Source: Chamaelirium japonicum (lineage: Eukaryota; Streptophyta; Magnoliopsida; Liliales; Melanthiaceae). Taken from it: a stretch of DNA of 64,000 bases. The DNA is taken from the NCBI GenBank assembly GCA_947650365.1, contig OX393549.1, positions 82,960,319-83,024,318 on the forward strand, in the 5' to 3' direction. Numbering within the stretch: the stretch's first letter is position 1; each line of letters opens with the position of its first letter. Under the pieces are notes generated by a model. The model saw nothing but the letters and a program-made list of their open reading frames with translations. It ran no database searches and was not told where the DNA came from. Both the position numbers and the translations under genes were made by a program. Below are positions 13,862 through 26,413 of the stretch, piece after piece.

Positions 13862-14490
13862 AAGAAGACTCAAAATTATGGGATTTCTCCGCTCTCCTTA
13901 TTTGTTACTGCCAAAGATATGACCCAAATATGCAAAACAACCAATTTATAAAGGGTACTTAAATGATGTTTTGATAGGCATGATGAAGCTTGAGCTTGAG
14001 CTGTATCCAAGTTTGCATCTTGATCGAAATATACAGTTTTTCATCTGTATCTTTCTCTGAAGGTTCACTTGGACTTGTTCTTTGACACTCTGGGACTAAG
14101 AATCAAGATGCATTTATAATACGATACTTATAACACTTTATCCAACTTGTCCAATCAGCTAAGTTGTGCCAAAACACACTATGGGTTATAAATGCGCTAA
14201 CATATGCCACATGTCCATATGTAAAGCTTACCCACCATAGTTGTCATATATTTCTCTTGGGCATGAATCCAGCAAGCGAAGCTGAATAAGTCAATGGCTC
14301 AAAAGAGCAGTCTTGGTCGATTCGTCCTAGCGACGCTCCACAATGGTCGATGAAGTCACTATTATCATCCTTGGAGGTCAAGTCGTAGGGTTCTCCCTTG
14401 AACTTGAATGTGTTATGCTTATCCCCTACTTTCATTGGCTTCTAGGATTTCAATCCAACAATGGCAACCCTGAGTCTTTTTATTGTGAAG
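13862..14490. other. Unassigned stretch
   Basis: I see no gene or clear element here. It could be decayed internal retroelement sequence, since LTR-like DNA lies to the left and primer-binding-site-like DNA to the right. Confidence 0.3.
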
Positions 14491-14800
14491 TCAACTCTGA
14501 AGTTTCTCCTCAATGGAGGTGACTTGGGAATGTCAACACGATATCTCCTTGATGGACCTGATTCATAGGTCTATCCTCAATGGAACTGACTTATGATTGC
14601 GAATGAGATCTCTCCTTGATGCAGCCGATCACTTGAATATGAACCTAGTCTCTCCTTGATGGAGCCAACCCCCTAAGTCTCTTCTCAAAGGAGCTGACTT
14701 AAGATTGCAAATGAGATATCTCCTTGATGGAGCTAACCACACACATGTGTACGAGGTCTCTCCTCAATGGAGCCAACCCCTAATATCTCCTCAATGAAGT
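14490..14800. repeat. Minisatellite with TCTCCTTGATGGAGCCAAC-type units
   Basis: At least nine degenerate copies of TCTCC(T/A)(T/C)(A/G)ATGGAGC-like units occur at irregular 30-60 bp spacing. Many are near-palindromic (TCTCC...GGAG). Confidence 0.7.
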
Positions 14801-14821
14801 CAACCATGTGGTCGTGGGTTC

Positions 14822-14860
14822 GTTTCCTACATACGATGCCAAAGAATTGTGGATGTTTTT
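14822..14860 (-). mobile_element. Relic gypsy LTR / primer-binding-site junction
   Basis: CCTACATACGATGCCAAAG followed by TGTGGATG closely matches the junction of the large element at 53341-53368 (CCCACATACGACGCCAAAC followed by TGTGGGGA). This suggests a decayed minus-strand LTR beginning at 14848, with the primer binding site at 14825-14843. Its outer end and partner LTR were not found. Confidence 0.4.
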
Positions 14861-15365
14861 TCTACACACAACCCCCAAATAGGTAAGTAGATCCTTATTA
14901 AAGCTCTTTGATACCGTCCTGCAAAAAGATGGGCTCCTTACAAGCCATGATCCCTCCGACGATCATGTCAGTTAATGGAACTAGCTTAGAGTTCTAGGGA
15001 TTAGATTATAGTCAGAATTGCCTATTGTTATAAGATTTGCATACCTTATCGCCCAATCATTGACCTATTTATATTGTTGGAGTCTATCTTTTTGATCATG
15101 GTGGATTTGGCTCCATGATTCCATCGATCACGTCAGAAGTTATCTGCACATTGTGCTCCAATAATTTCGACGTAGCCATTATCCCTTGCCTTATGTGGAT
15201 ACGCTTTTGCGCATTGTTTGGGAACGAAAACACATATCATATATGTTGGATATTTTCAAAATATGATTGATATATATTTGTTATAATGGAGATGATCACA
15301 ACATAAAGCTGTAATTCCTTAGTAAACAATATGGCTTGCTAGGATGAAGAACATGTTAAAAACGT

Positions 15366-16027
15366 CAAAAGGTGGCAGTTAGTTTGAACGGGTAAAACTG
15401 ATGATTCGAACGGGCAGATCCTAGAGATGCTTCAAGCACCTATTGGTCAAAGAACCATTGCATTGGACGATTAACCATTGCATTGGTTGGCGAACTAGTG
15501 TGAACCAATGGATGCTTATGGCAGCCATTGGTGTGCGAATAGATGCAACTCCTAACAATATATGCTTCCTAGCATCCATTGGTGTGTGAAGAGATGCAAC
15601 CCGACCAAAGGGTGCACTGTGGCATCCATTGGCATGTGAAGAGATGCAGCCCTTCTAAAGGATGTATTATGACGTCTATTAGCCTATAAACCATTGCAAC
15701 TTTTGACAAGGGGTGTATTATGGCACCTGTTGGATCGTGAATATTGCAACCTTTGGTAAATCAAAGGATGCCTCACACTCTATAAATAGAGGGGCATTTT
15801 CTCCATTATAAATAGATGATGATGAAGAATGAATGAATATAGTGAATCAAAGATTCACAGAAGTGAAGGGATGGAGCATCACATAACCGAATAACCCAAT
15901 TCGAAATGGAGCGAGAGTTTTTCAGTTTTTATTGGAGATGGTAAAATTTGTCTAAAAGACAGCAAATTATATGCCTTGAAGCTTTTGATTAATCCATCCT
16001 TGTATATCGACCCCAAAATTTTCAACA
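15366..16027 (+). mobile_element. Left LTR of a non-coding LTR element
   Basis: This repeats directly at 18054-18715. Both copies contain TATAAATAGAGG (15781 here), runs of GCATCCATTGGTGTG-like units, and end CAAAATTTTCAACA. The true start could be TGTTGGA at 15244, where the preceding ATATA nearly matches the ATATC after the right LTR, but the right copy does not show that part. Confidence 0.7.
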
Positions 16028-18053
16028 ATTTTTAGACAAATTTCTAAACAAGTTGATGGATTACACAATCTTTGAATCACTTCTAGTGATGTATCTCGTT
16101 CTTTCCGATATGACGAATTACATCTGTTGTATACAATGGATAAGGAGTCTCATACTCATTATGAAGGCATAACCCCGAATAAGCATAATAAAGGATTCCC
16201 AATGCCGAGGTTGATCAACATAACAATGGATTCCTAGTGTCGAGGTTGATCGATATGAACTAGTAAGGCTAGTGTTTGGACACTATCTTAACTAGATATC
16301 TTAAGATAAATCGTTGAAAAGAGACTTAATAAAAGATTTAAATGAATTACTTGAGATAAACATGATGGCTTAAACGGTGTTGGCACTTTGATTGAAAAAA
16401 AAGCTTGACTGTATCGGTAACACTAAAGTCAAGATAAATTTTTTTTATAAGAAAATAAACTAAGATGATGGTGGTGGTGACTAGGACATTAAATGATCTA
16501 TAGTTACACCCTTAATGGTGATATAGATGTTACAAACAAATTTTATTTGATCTATATCTGGATATCGAGAAATTAAGTACAAGCGAGGTGGCGCTTGAAC
16601 TATTAACAATCTTAGAAAAAGCAAGAACAAGTGGGGTGACGCTTGGACTAGTGATGATATCGAAAAACCAAGTACAAATGGGGTAACGCTTGGACTTATG
16701 AGGATCTTGGAAAAGCAGGTACAATATCTAGAGATATAGAGTTCTTTAAAAACTCATGAACATCTAAACCTAAGAAGTCTGATATTCAGATTTCTATAGC
16801 CGATGTGCTAATATTTGACACTAACATTAAATATATAGTAGAAACATAATTGTTTCTTTCTACTAAGTTTGATATGGAAGGTCTAAGTGAGGCTGATGTA
16901 ATCATAGGCGTTAATATATGTCTAGTCTCTAGATTCGAATATCAAATTAGTGAAGAACTATAGAACCGACACGTCTATGGAATAACATGTGTGTACAAGC
17001 GTCGACTGGTACCGAATGCTTTGAGATCAGAGCATTGATCCAGGAGAGAATATGAACACAACTGCTAGCAACAAAGTGCAAAATCATATGATAGGTGGCT
17101 TCTAGGCACCTGATGGTGGCCTGATGAAGGCTTTGTGATCGAGAGCATTGGCCCATGGAGCGACTATTGAAAGCATCGATAGATACGGGCGTCAACAGAC
17201 GCAGAGAAAGTGCGGCTAGCAACTGTTGAGGCCAAGAGCATGCCTACAGGATTCTTTTACAAAGAAGAACTTGGCAGAGTTAGATATATGATCTTTAAAG
17301 TAACATTTGATTGTGTGAAGTCAAAGAAGAACTTAGTAGAACTTTAGACATGATATCTAAAGTAACATTTGACTATATGGAGTCAAAGTAGAAATTGAAA
17401 GGTTCTTTTAGTAAAAGAATTATCTAGAGACATAATCTCAGAGTAATATTTGATTATATAGAGTCAATAAAAGGATTATCTAGATATATGATTTCTAAAA
17501 CTTCAAAAGGAATAAGAAGGTCTAACAATTAATCAATCATCTTTAGTGGAAACCATTCTTATATCTTGAAAATATAGATAAAGATAAGAGGGTACTAACA
17601 AATCAACTAAATGACTTAAGTAGATACACTAGAAAATAAAAGCTCATTCCTGATTTCTAGTGTTGGGTTCTGTATGATGAGAGGTTGGATTTATTCCTTA
17701 ACAAGTCTCATAAAGTGACTTGCAGGATCATTATAAAGAGAGCTTGCCTATATGAGTGAAGGAAATAAGGCTATATCCTATGAGATCTAGACCGTTTCTA
17801 AAACATTCATGAAAATCGGGATGCTGCACAAGGTCATTAATGTGCAAGCTAAAAGGAACACTCTATTTATAGATATGAGTATGTGCGATGATACCGACGT
17901 ATCTATAAGAGTTCTTGGTTCAGATACGTTCATGACATTACTTTGATATAGCTTTGTAACGTTTGTACTAAGTGAAGGTTCGAAGCCAAAAGCTACCTAT
18001 TATTTATGTACAAATATCCACGATGATGCTTGTAAAACTCTCAGAGTATGATT
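16028..18053 (+). other. Internal region without coding capacity between two LTRs
   Basis: About 2 kb of AT-rich sequence has no ORF or gag/pol motif. Near-repeats occur at 17290-17470 (AACATTTGATTGTGTGAAGTCAAAG-like units of about 60-75 bp) and at 16570-16720 (GGGGTAACGCTTGGACT-like units). This fits a large non-autonomous LTR derivative. Confidence 0.6.
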
Positions 18054-18715
18054 TTCAAAAAGTAGCAGTTAGTTCGAACGGGTGAAACCGACGATTCGAA
18101 CGGGCGGATCCTAGGGATGCTTCAAGCACCTATTGGTCGATGAAGCATTGCATTAGTTGATGAAACATTGCATTGGTTGGCGAACTAGTGCGAACCAAGG
18201 GATGCTATGGCACCCATAGGTGTGCGAATAGATGCAACCCCTGGCAAGAGATGCTTCCTAGCATCCATTGGTGTGTAAAGAGATGCAACTCGACCAAAGC
18301 GTGCATTGTGGCATCCATTGGCGTGTGAAGAGATACAACCCTTCTAAATGATGCATTATGGCATCCATTAGCCCATGAACTATTGCAACTTTTGGCAAGG
18401 GGTGTATTATGGCACCTGTTGGATCGTGAACCATTGCAGCCTTTGGTAAATCAAAGGGTGCCTCATACTCTATAAATAGAGGGACATCCTCCATGATAAA
18501 TATATGATGATAAAGAATGAATGAATATAGTGAATAAAATATTCACAGAAGTGAAGCGATGAAGCGTCACATAACCGAATAACCAAATTCGGAATGGAGC
18601 GAGAGTTTTTCATCTTTTACTGGAGGGGGAGAAATTTGTTTAAATGACAGCGAATTACGTATTTTGAAGCTTTTGATTAATCTATCCTTGTTTATCGATC
18701 CCAAAATTTCCAACA
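18054..18715 (+). mobile_element. Right LTR of the non-coding LTR element
   Basis: This is a direct copy of 15366-16027 with its own TATAAATAGAGG at 18471 and the same terminal ...TTTCCAACA. Divergence between copies is modest and spread along the length, so it is an old insertion. Confidence 0.7.
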
Positions 18716-19613
18716 ATATCATCGCCTTAATGGCCGACGAGAATATCATAACTTGGTTCTCGAGCACTGGTGAGTACTAATGACTTATTGCACACAACTA
18801 ACGTGCTCTCGGATTCCCGCTGACCCTACTTGGGCATTCATTCTCCGAGCCCGATATAGTTGGGTTGATCCCATTTGCGACCTGGTCGCCTGGTGGAGGA
18901 GAGCTCAAGTGGCCGTCTACTCGGTGCTATGTGTCATTCTGCGAGTGGTTATCAAAAATACCCACGCGCACACGTTTCGTTAAACATCGTGTGCTTTCGC
19001 TTTTGTTGGATTTTTTTTAATTTTTTTTTGCTGATATGATCAAACCAACACCTCATCCATGCAAATCAATAAATTTTTATTTTTCCACTGCCCTCAACTT
19101 CATGCATTGAAGGCTTCCAATGGTGTAGTTGTGATGGAGATCACATGATCCACTTGTCTGTTTTGATATGTAATTAACTTGCGGGATTGTAGACACAAAG
19201 CTATTGTTAAGCTAAAGTTACAGATTGATATGCAAGTGAAAGATAAAATATATGATTTGATTAAGATATGGTTGGATTCTAATAAGCTCATTAAGATTTG
19301 ATTTACTTTTTTTAACAATTATATATTCAATGGCAAAAAAAATTAATAATATCTAATTTTCAATCTTATATACATAAAATTGCAAAATATTGTCTTCTCC
19401 GTCGTATCTTACTTATCTCATGACTTTTAACAATCATGACATACACCACGAAAGGGATTTCTCTCTGGCCTCTCTGTATATATATTTTTATTATATTAAT
19501 ATACTGGTTGGGGTTTAGACCGAATCCCCCCCCCCCCCCCCCCTCATTCACAAGGGTTTTCTAACAAAATAAGACATTCGCCATGAAAGAGAAATCTCTC
19601 GGGAAAAAAAAAC

Positions 19614-19661
<48 letters not shown>

Positions 19662-19949
19662 TTGCATTTCATGAGTAGATGGTTACAAAAATTTGTATAA
19701 AAAAAGATGGATAAGGGTATAGATTACATATACAAGCCAAAACAAAGTTTGTGGTGAAGATCAAGTGGAATAGGTGATTTGTTAATGGTATTTTAGACAT
19801 TTCTGATCTAAGGGGAGCTGGAGGCAAAGGTGGCAGGCAGAGGAGTTAGTAGTCTTCTACATCTTGGGAGGGGGGAGCAAGCACAGCATGAGCAGAGGGT
19901 ATTTTGGTCATTCTGCTGACCCTGTATAATATCCCAAACGGAGTTGCAG
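18716..19949. other. Unassigned stretch with simple repeats
   Basis: The repeat core shared with 12204-12248 lies at 18879-18922. A pure C tract occupies 19526-19543 and a GA microsatellite 19614-19659. No gene is seen. The last few hundred bases are downstream of the P450 and may include its 3' UTR. Confidence 0.45.
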
Positions 19950-20012
19950 CTCAAGGGCATTTTAGCCATTCTGAGAAAAAAGAATCCCTGCAAGCGAAGC
20001 CCCCGTGACCCG

Positions 20013-22452
20013 TCACCGTTCTGTTGCGCCACCCGCGGGTGTAGACAAGGAGCGGAAGACCACAGGCGCACCGTACTGGGGGTACAGGAGCATCAGGACC
20101 GTCGGCGCGTGAACGTAGGACGGGGAGAGGCGGAAGGAGAAGCGCTGCAGGATGATGGCGACAGTGAGCTTGGCCTCGAGGACGGCCAGGTTCTGGCCGA
20201 TGCACATGCGCGCCCCGAGCCCGAAGGGTATGAACGCGGTCGGGTGCCGGGCCGCACGGGCCGGACCCTCCGAGAACCGGGCCGGGTTAAATTGGGCCGC
20301 GTCCGGCCCCCACAGCATCGTATCGTGATGGACGGCCATTATCGGGATCAGCAGCTCGGTGTCGCGCGGAATCCGGTAGCCTCCCAGATCCACGTCAGCC
20401 TTGGCCCGCCGTATCGTCGCGACGGCCGGTGGGTACAGGCGTAACGTCTCGTTGAGAATCATCCCGAGCTGAAAATTACAAAATCGCCACCGTGAGTCCC
20501 CTCAGACCTTTTTGTACGCAATTGGGTCCCACTGGACGGTTTTTTGGGTGGGAGCTTTTTTTTTTTTTTCTTACCGTCTTGAGCTTGGTGAGGTGGTCGC
20601 GGGTGGGCTCGTCACGTGACCCGCACACCCGGAGGACCTCGTCACGCGCCCGCTCCTGCCACTCCGGGTGCATGGCCAGCAGCACCGTGGTCCACGTCAG
20701 CAGGTTGGAGGTGGTCTGCTTCCCCGCGAAGAAGAAGGTCTTGCACTCCTCCACGATGTCGTGGACGGTGATCGCCGGCGGCGGATCCTTGTCCGGATTC
20801 CGGCCGTCCGGCCTCTCCCGCGCCGTCCCCTTCGTGCTCGCGTCGATCATCAGCCCCAGCAGGTCCTTCGTGCCTCCGTGCGGCTTCTCCCCCTCGTCGG
20901 ACTTCCTCCGGCCGGCGATGAGCCGCACCAGATTCCTCTTGATCTCTTTGTCTAATTTCCAGCAACTCGTGTTCCTCTTCGTCGGTAGGAACCTACAAAA
21001 CCCCGCGGTAATTGTGATTAAAAAAAAAAAAAATTTAAATCATCCCAATTGCGATGGAGAAATCTTTATTAATTACCTGTAACCAGGGATGAAGACCTTG
21101 CGGAAGGCCTCGGCGGCGAAGACCATCTGCTGGGTTTGGAGCTGGAAGACGGCCTTCCCGTCGTCGTAGCTCCTCCCGAAGGCGGCGCGGGTGATGGCGT
21201 CCTCCGTCACGGTCTGGAACCACTCCGACACGTCGATCTCCACCTCGCCGGCGGCGCTGGACATGATCGACCACTTCTCCAGCATCTCGACCACCGTCTT
21301 CCCGATGTGCGGAATCAACAACTAATTACATTTCCAAAACAAAAAAGAAAACCATAATTTTAATCAGCAAGTAATTAATTATCTCTAATTTGTTTAGAAA
21401 AATTACAATTAATATTTTTTTTTTTTTTGAATGGATGAGCTTACTTTGAGGTTGTCCATGTGGAAGGTCGGGGTGAGGACCTTTCGGTGGTGAACCCATT
21501 TCTCGCCTCGGAGGCTGACCAGCCCCTCCCCTTCGAGCTGCCGGACCAGGGGGTGGGACTCGTAGCGATCGAAGGCGTCCGATCGGGACACGAAGATCTC
21601 GCGGATGAGGTCCGGGTCCGCCACGGCGAGACGGGCGGTGGGCCCGAACCATAGCAGAAATGTGGAGCCTGCAGCAGTGGACACATCAGCACCGCTACCA
21701 AATGCGCCTTCAGACGCTAGAGAGAAGAGAGAGAGAAGAGAGAGAGAGAGATATGTTGCTCGGGGCAACCTACCGAGTTAAACAAAATGGAGACATGGAA
21801 AACGAGAGATAACAACTGCAGACAAACCTCCTTCCCCACTATAGGACTTGAGAACTACAGAAACAACTATGAAAAGAGAGCTGGAAAGAGACTGAGATGA
21901 CAAGGGGAAAACCCAATATGGCTTTATGGTGCAGTAGAGAGAGAGAGAGAGCTAGAGAGAGAAGCAAATTTGCTGAAAAAGGGAAAGAAAGGGAGAGCAA
22001 GAGGTGATGGGTCACAGATACAGTACAATTTATTGAGAGAGAGAATTTTTGGGTTCATTCAAAGGAGGGGAGGGGGGAAAAAACACAAAAAAAAACTAAG
22101 TTCCTATGATCTTAAACAACACTTACCCTTTAAAACTCGATTAAATCCAATAAAAACATTTGAGAAAAAAAACGGGAATTAGGAACTGATTGATGAAGGA
22201 AGGAAAATCCGAAACAATCAGAGATCGATACAAGCACCCGGCAACCCTGCGATTCAGTGCGAGGGAGAGAGAGAGAGAGAGTATCGGAATAAAAGGAAAG
22301 TAAACACACAGAAACAATGGGAAAAGCCAAACAAAAGAAAACAAGGCAAAAGACAACCCACAGCTCCAAAACCCCACACCAACCCCAAGCGCCGAAGTAC
22401 GCCACCAGGGCGAAAAGACACAAACCACCCAAGAAGGAGAAACCCAAAAGGG

Positions 22453-22540
<88 letters not shown>

Positions 22541-22830
22541 ATGGTACCGTAGATCTTCTTCCAATGGTGGTAGAAGGAGAGGACCCTTGGGAGGATGTTG
22601 TGCGAGTTTTGGGGCACCATTGGGTTGGAGGAGGCCTCCAGCATGAGCCCGACCATCTCCCTGACGTTTCCGAGGAAGAAGCGGTAGGGTGGGCCCCTGA
22701 TCCCTTGCTTGGCGAAGTGCTCCTCCACCCTCCGGGGCCCCCACCACAGCACATCCAGCACCTTCACCGCCATCGCCATGCACAAGCCCACCGAACCCAG
22801 AGCCCAAACCCACTCCCACGACCACCCCAT
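20013..22830 (-). CDS. CYP734A-like: Cytochrome P450, CYP734A type (brassinosteroid C-26 hydroxylase-like)
   Basis: Five exons on the minus strand join in frame: 22830-22548, 21668-21445, 21321-21077, 20992-20575 and 20468-20013, with GT/AG at every intron, 1626 nt and 541 residues. An N-terminal membrane anchor lies at residues 6-30 and is followed by GPPYRFFLGN. Seen motifs are C-helix WVHHR (152-156), I-helix AGKQTT (340-345, where most P450s have AGxDTT; Q here is usual for this family), ExxR (397-400), PARF (452-455) and the haem loop FGLGARMCIG with Cys479. Length, exon phases and motifs such as KQGIRGPPY, HNILPRVLSFYHHW and FHMDNLK fit CYP734A/BAS1. Members of that family inactivate castasterone and brassinolide by C-26 hydroxylation at the ER; substrate here is inferred. 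No frameshift or premature stop is seen, so it looks functional. The start is the first ATG upstream of the hydrophobic anchor. Confidence 0.93.
22456..22532. repeat. Long (GA)n microsatellite in P450 intron 1
   Basis: About 38 GA units sit in intron 1 (21669-22547, 879 bp), just 15 bases from the exon 1 donor. On the sense strand it reads as a pyrimidine (CT) tract. Smaller GA tracts occur near 22261-22281 and 21727-21752 in the same intron. ORFs translated through it are artefacts. Confidence 0.95.
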
Positions 22831-22928
22831 CCCTCCCCCTTCTCTCTCTCTTCTTCTTCCTGCCTTCTCTCTCTTGCTTGCAACTTCTACTACAACTCGA
22901 TCGACCCTTCTGCTTTCCTTTCTGTGCC

Positions 22929-22936
22929 TATATAAT
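22929..22936 (-). promoter_or_regulatory. TATA box of the P450 gene
   Basis: The minus-strand sequence ATTATATAG lies about 100 bp upstream of the ATG at 22830. A start of transcription 25-35 bp downstream would give a 5' leader of roughly 70 nt that is GA-rich on the sense strand. Confidence 0.6.
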
Positions 22937-22973
22937 GAGGTATGTCCCTTCCAAAAAATAAAAAATAATGAGC

Positions 22974-23009
<36 letters not shown>
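22974..23009. repeat. (GA)n microsatellite in the P450 promoter
   Basis: A GA run (CT on the gene's sense strand) starts about 40 bp upstream of the TATA box. In plants, GA/CT tracts near promoters can bind BBR/BPC GAGA factors; any role here is inference. Confidence 0.9.
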
Positions 23010-23012
<3 letters not shown>

Positions 23013-24126
23013 TGAGAGGGGGAGGTAGGCTTGGGGTTTTATAGGAGGAGAGTAGTAGCAAGCAAGGCCGGCGCCGTTGGGGCCGCCGTCGGGGTTATAA
23101 GGGTCAACGAGGTGGGGGCAAAAAGGGGGTGTAATGACGAAAATGCTCATGGGTCTTTTGGGGGTAACTACGGGCATGTATTGTTGTGGGGTGTAATTTG
23201 GTTCCGGTATTAAGTTTTTGGGGTTCTTTCGATAAAATAGATAGGTAGAGAGCTTTTTTGTTAAAATATTGTTTATAAAATTTTGCAAGTGGCCCCTGAA
23301 ACTAAGTGAATTGCATATTAATCCCTGAAGACTTCATATGTATATCTTCGAAAACAAGTTTGGATATGACCGGTGCCTAAATCCATCCAAATTGACATCA
23401 GGTTTTGAATTTTTTTTTTTATCTAAATCCGTCCAGATTTTTAACCAGCCTTGCCAATGTTTGTCCGTTCTTTAACCATGTTCTATCTTTACTTCTTAAC
23501 CCAACCTGATTTGATTTTCGCATGTGTAATATCTTCTTTCAAATAAACCGCCGCAACATTCAAATCATGAATATAGCTAGAATATTCTTTCTGAATAGAC
23601 GTCACTTAACCCGAGGGGTCATTTTGCAAAAGGTTTACTTTTCAGGGGTTGATAAGCAAATGTAAAGTTCTAAGGGGCAATATGCAAAGAGGGGGGAGCT
23701 TTTGCCTCAAGAGAAAGCATGTATAATGGGGGGAAGTAAGGGAGGGGGGAGTTGGGTAACAGAAGGAGAATAAGACTGCCACATATTTTTTATTTTTTAT
23801 TTTTATTTTTATTTTTATGATGATTGTATCCTGAATGACAGCAGGCCCATAATGAGATGAGTTGCGCCCTCTCCCCCAAATGGAAGCAATTAATTTCGTT
23901 GGCCGTTATAAAAATGGTGGGCTAAACAATAAAAAGGTCAGCGTTGGAAAAATAGACAGCTTTATTAGAAATTCTGCCGTTAATGCTGGCCAGCCCACAT
24001 CACATTACAGCTCACTTACCATTTCCAACGGATCTCTGCCCCCAAATTTTTTCTTTTTTTTTGTGGAGAAATTTTATAGATACACCCAAAAACATGTAAA
24101 GAGATCCCGATTCTCATTAGCTTATC
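23010..24126. other. P450 upstream region and unassigned DNA
   Basis: No gene is seen. The first few hundred bases are the likely 5' regulatory region of the P450. The remainder is AT-rich with no element ends recognised. Confidence 0.4.
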
Positions 24127-24210
24127 AAATTCTTCATAAACGATAATTGTATCGCTTTTTAATGCCCCAAATTCTTCATAAACGATAATTGTATCGCTTT
24201 TTAATGCCCC
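24127..24210. repeat. Perfect 42-bp tandem duplication
   Basis: The unit starting AAATTCTTCATAAACG and ending TTTTTAATGCCCC occurs twice back to back (24127-24168 and 24169-24210) with no visible difference, so the duplication is recent. Confidence 0.95.
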
Positions 24211-24353
24211 ATTTCCTAAATCAAATCATAGTTAAAATAGGGTTGAAGTTGAATAACATAAAGGTTGATCGGAGTTAGCACTTAGCAGAGCTTTGTCCAC
24301 ATGTTTTTGTTTCAGTTTTTTTCTTCTATGTTTCAAACCGTCTTCTTTATAAG

Positions 24354-24384
<31 letters not shown>

Positions 24385-24644
24385 TTTGGACATATGAATT
24401 TTATTTTTTTTCTTTCAGCTCTTTTTTCTATGGTGAAACAATATCCGCTGTAAAGTGGAGTGTAAAAAATGAAATTGATTATGGGTTGAAGTTACAAGAT
24501 ACACATGAAAATTGGTAAGGAAGCTACAAGATTCAAACTTTAATCATGATATGTTCAAGAGGGATGAGGGGGATTAACCAGGATGTATACAAGGGAGTGG
24601 TCGGTTAAATTATTGGGGTATATTCAAGAGGAATTATGGGTTTA
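24211..24644. other. Unassigned stretch with CT microsatellite
   Basis: No gene is seen. A (CT)n run lies at 24362-24384. Confidence 0.5.
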
Positions 24645-24652
24645 ACTGAGGT

Positions 24653-24927
24653 TAGGGATGCAAACGAGCCGAGCCGGGCTGGGCCAAGCTTTGGTCTATT
24701 GAGCTTGTTCGTTTATTAAACGAGCCTAAACTTCAGGCGTGGGCTTGGCTTGTTTAATAATCGAGCCGAGCTGAGGTCTGCTTGATCTTGTCTTGTTTAT
24801 TAAACGAACCTAAACTCTAGGCTTGGGCCTGGGCTTGGCTTGAATAGTAATCGAGCGAACTCGAACGAGCTTTTATCGAGCTTGTTTCCGAGCCGTTCAT
24901 GAATAATTTGCTTCGTTTACAACCCTA
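24653..24927. mobile_element. hAT-type MITE (TAGGGATGCAAACGAGCC ends)
   Basis: The left end TAGGGATGCAAACGA and the right end, whose complement reads TAGGGTTGTAAACGA, are inverted repeats. Inside are repeated GAGCC, TTATTAAACGA and GGCTTGG(C/G)TTG motifs. Flanking octamers ACTGAGGT and AGAGAGGG match at 5 of 8 positions, consistent with a decayed 8-bp TSD. There is no coding sequence. Confidence 0.7.
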
Positions 24928-24935
24928 AGAGAGGG

Positions 24936-26056
24936 GTGTATTCAAAAGGGGGTGAGGTTGATGGGGTAAAGATATTTTTGAAATGGATGAGTTATAATCA
25001 AGAAAATAGGGTTTATTAAGGTTTGATGGAAATGAGTATGTTTACAAATTTATGGGGTATATATAAAATTTTTAAGTTTTTTTTTCTTTCTTTCTTGAGG
25101 TAGAGTTCTTGGCTTGGACATGTGTGGCATCCTTGTGATGCAAGGCCTATGATCTGTCCGTTGTCTTTGTTGATCATCAATATCAACTCCAGTACGGAAA
25201 CCAGAAGAAAGTCCAATGGATGGATTGAGTGTCAATTAAGATTTAGGCAAGAGAGAGGCCTAACTCAAAAACCTAGGAGGACAATTGGTGATCAAGAAGG
25301 TCTCCCTTGGTGCAATCATGATGGTAGATGGTATTTTCTTGTTTTTTTTTGATAAGAACTTGTACTACCAGGCCAGAAGATGGTCCTTTTTCCATGCTGA
25401 AGAGTTAAAAAGGAGATATAAAAGTATTTAAAAAAAAATTCTTGAACTTCTAATGGTGAACTGGTATTCGTATAGCCGAATCGAGTTCTAGTCATGGAAT
25501 CAAATTTTGGCAAATTTCTTACGAAATAATCGTAATAGTTCTCCTTTCCGAGGATTCGACATATAAATTGTCTGAAAATTTGATAGTGGTAAACTTTGTT
25601 TGTCATCATGAATTGTAGACCGAAATGACTGACTTCTGTCCGATTTCTTACATTTCATCTTTTCACGGATTATTTCACTGAAAACTTTCATATATTTTTA
25701 GTAAAAGATATATTTTTTTTTCAGTGAAAATTTGATCATTTTTCTCCATTCCTAATTTTGTCATAACATATTGATATGTGGACAAGAACGATCTAAATTT
25801 GATCGAAATTAGACAAATTCTTATCAGAATCTTTTGTGTAAAAAATACAAAATTTCACATTAGACCAAAAAGTGATATTTTTTTATTTAACCGAAATTGA
25901 CATTTATAATCTTCGTTGTACTCCAAGCTCACGGGTTGCCCATCTTTTTGATCCCCTTCATATTGATGATAATAATTGACATTAAGAATTTATAATAGGG
26001 AGGCCAGCCTTTGTTGATCATCGTCATTCCTACGCGGTTGAACTACATGGGTGTTC
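24936..26056. other. Unassigned AT-rich stretch
   Basis: No gene, element end or conserved motif was recognised. Short ORFs here are not conserved in composition. Confidence 0.4.
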
Positions 26057-26413
26057 TGTTGGGTTTTGCCCTCATGAAGCTCACCTAAAAGTCAGAACCG
26101 AAGTGCCTCACACCTGGTCTACGAACTAGGTTCGTCCGAGCACCAGACAGGGGAGCGCGGGCATTGGTTCCTGGCAGAACACAGGGAGGACCTGAGGAAA
26201 TTCACTCGGGCACCAGTTCTGAGTTCCCGGGCACCCGAGAATTTCTACACGCTGGTTATGGTTGTGGGTCATAGTTTTAGACCAATTTTTGGGGTTGTTT
26301 TGGATTCATTTTACCATACTTTTACCCCATATAAAGGAGGAGATGTATGGGATTAGGGTTATGGTTTTGAGTGTCATCAAAGAGAGAAAAAAGGATGGAG
26401 AGAGAAGGAACCT

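Noticed and set aside
22141-23061. A long minus-strand ORF of about 300 codons through P450 exon 1 and intron 1
   Set aside because: It reads through the (GA)n tract and intron; the Ser-Leu repeat and following residues are not coding. The spliced model with GT/AG junctions restores the P450 family sequence.
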